A stretch of 41,532 nucleotides of DNA from an uncultured Bacteroides sp. GTDB taxonomy: Bacteria > Bacteroidota > Bacteroidia > Bacteroidales > Bacteroidaceae. This document shows, in pieces, positions 41,450 through 41,532 of this stretch. Location of the stretch: the NCBI GenBank assembly GCA_900766005.1, contig CAAFTU010000107.1, positions 1 to 41,532 of the forward strand. The letters are read 5' to 3'. Position numbers and translations under genes: made by a program. Each line of letters begins with the position of its first letter. Position 1 is the first letter of the stretch. Under the pieces are notes generated by a model that had not been told where the DNA came from, did no database searches, and saw only the letters and a list, made by a program, of their open reading frames with translations.

Positions 41450-41518
41450 CCGCCTGGGGCTCGAACCCAGGACCCCAACATTAAAAGTGTTGTGCTCTAC
41501 CTGCTGAGCTAGCGAATC
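41446..41518 (-). tRNA. tRNA-Lys (UUU)
   Basis: 73 nt on the minus strand. The acceptor arm GATTCGC pairs with GCGGATC (one G-U pair), with A as discriminator. The anticodon stem CAACA/TGTTG closes the loop CTTTTAA, giving anticodon UUU (lysine). The T-arm contains GGTTCGAGCCC. CC follows the discriminator but the full CCA is not encoded. Confidence 0.96.
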
Positions 41519-41532
41519 AATCCTTAGTGCTT

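Overview
The window reads as chromosomal DNA of a gut Bacteroidales, most likely family Bacteroidaceae (Bacteroides or Phocaeicola). Many genes carry a Bacteroides-type promoter upstream (TAnnTTTG near -7, often with TTG or TTTG about 20 bases further up). Ribosome binding sites are weak. The gene set is also typical: SusB-like GH97, GH51, fimbrillin-like lipoproteins, DUF4301, PurT, an HPPK-like protein next to KdsB, and a PBP1A operon. The species cannot be fixed from the window alone.

Layout. 1-5.4 kb: tRNA-Gly, two tandem nagA paralogues and a GH97 alpha-glucosidase lipoprotein, a small amino-sugar and glucan catabolic cluster. 5.4-11.1 kb (minus strand): an acyl-CoA synthetase, a CPA1-type cation/proton antiporter, and an operon of a metallophosphoesterase lipoprotein with a beta-barrel protein. 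11.1-11.9 kb: an intergenic stretch holding repeats and a probable 6S-like RNA. 11.9-23.4 kb: housekeeping genes (HAD phosphatase, panB with an MFS transporter, a RelA-type ppGpp synthetase with a decayed hydrolase site, DUF4301, purT, a second HAD phosphatase, an ABM-domain protein, an EamA transporter and a TalC-type transaldolase). 23.4-30.0 kb (minus strand): a complete Wadjet anti-plasmid system, jetABCD, with overlapping or closely spaced genes. 30.3-35.1 kb: PBP1A, an HPPK-like protein, kdsB and a non-catalytic M16 protein in one operon. 35.2-39.2 kb: a secreted 14-repeat MORN protein, then a two-gene surface locus of a fimbrillin-like lipoprotein and a fimbrillin-like domain fused to an IdeS/Mac-family cysteine protease. 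39.3-41.5 kb: a GH51 arabinofuranosidase and tRNA-Lys.

Most notable. (1) The lipoprotein at 37412-39160 keeps the IdeS Lys/Cys/His/Asp catalytic set and follows a fimbrillin-like partner. This suggests a surface-anchored protease, possibly aimed at host immunoglobulin, in a gut commensal. (2) The Wadjet operon is intact, with Walker, ABC-signature and Toprim residues in place. (3) Nearly every larger intergenic gap holds its own short tandem array, each with a different unit (8 to 52 bases). One array supplies an arm of a terminator and another starts inside a stop codon. (4) Five terminators share a similar apical core in the same orientation relative to the upstream gene but have unrelated outer stems. 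(5) A rod-shaped RNA consistent with 6S lies at about 11594-11749.
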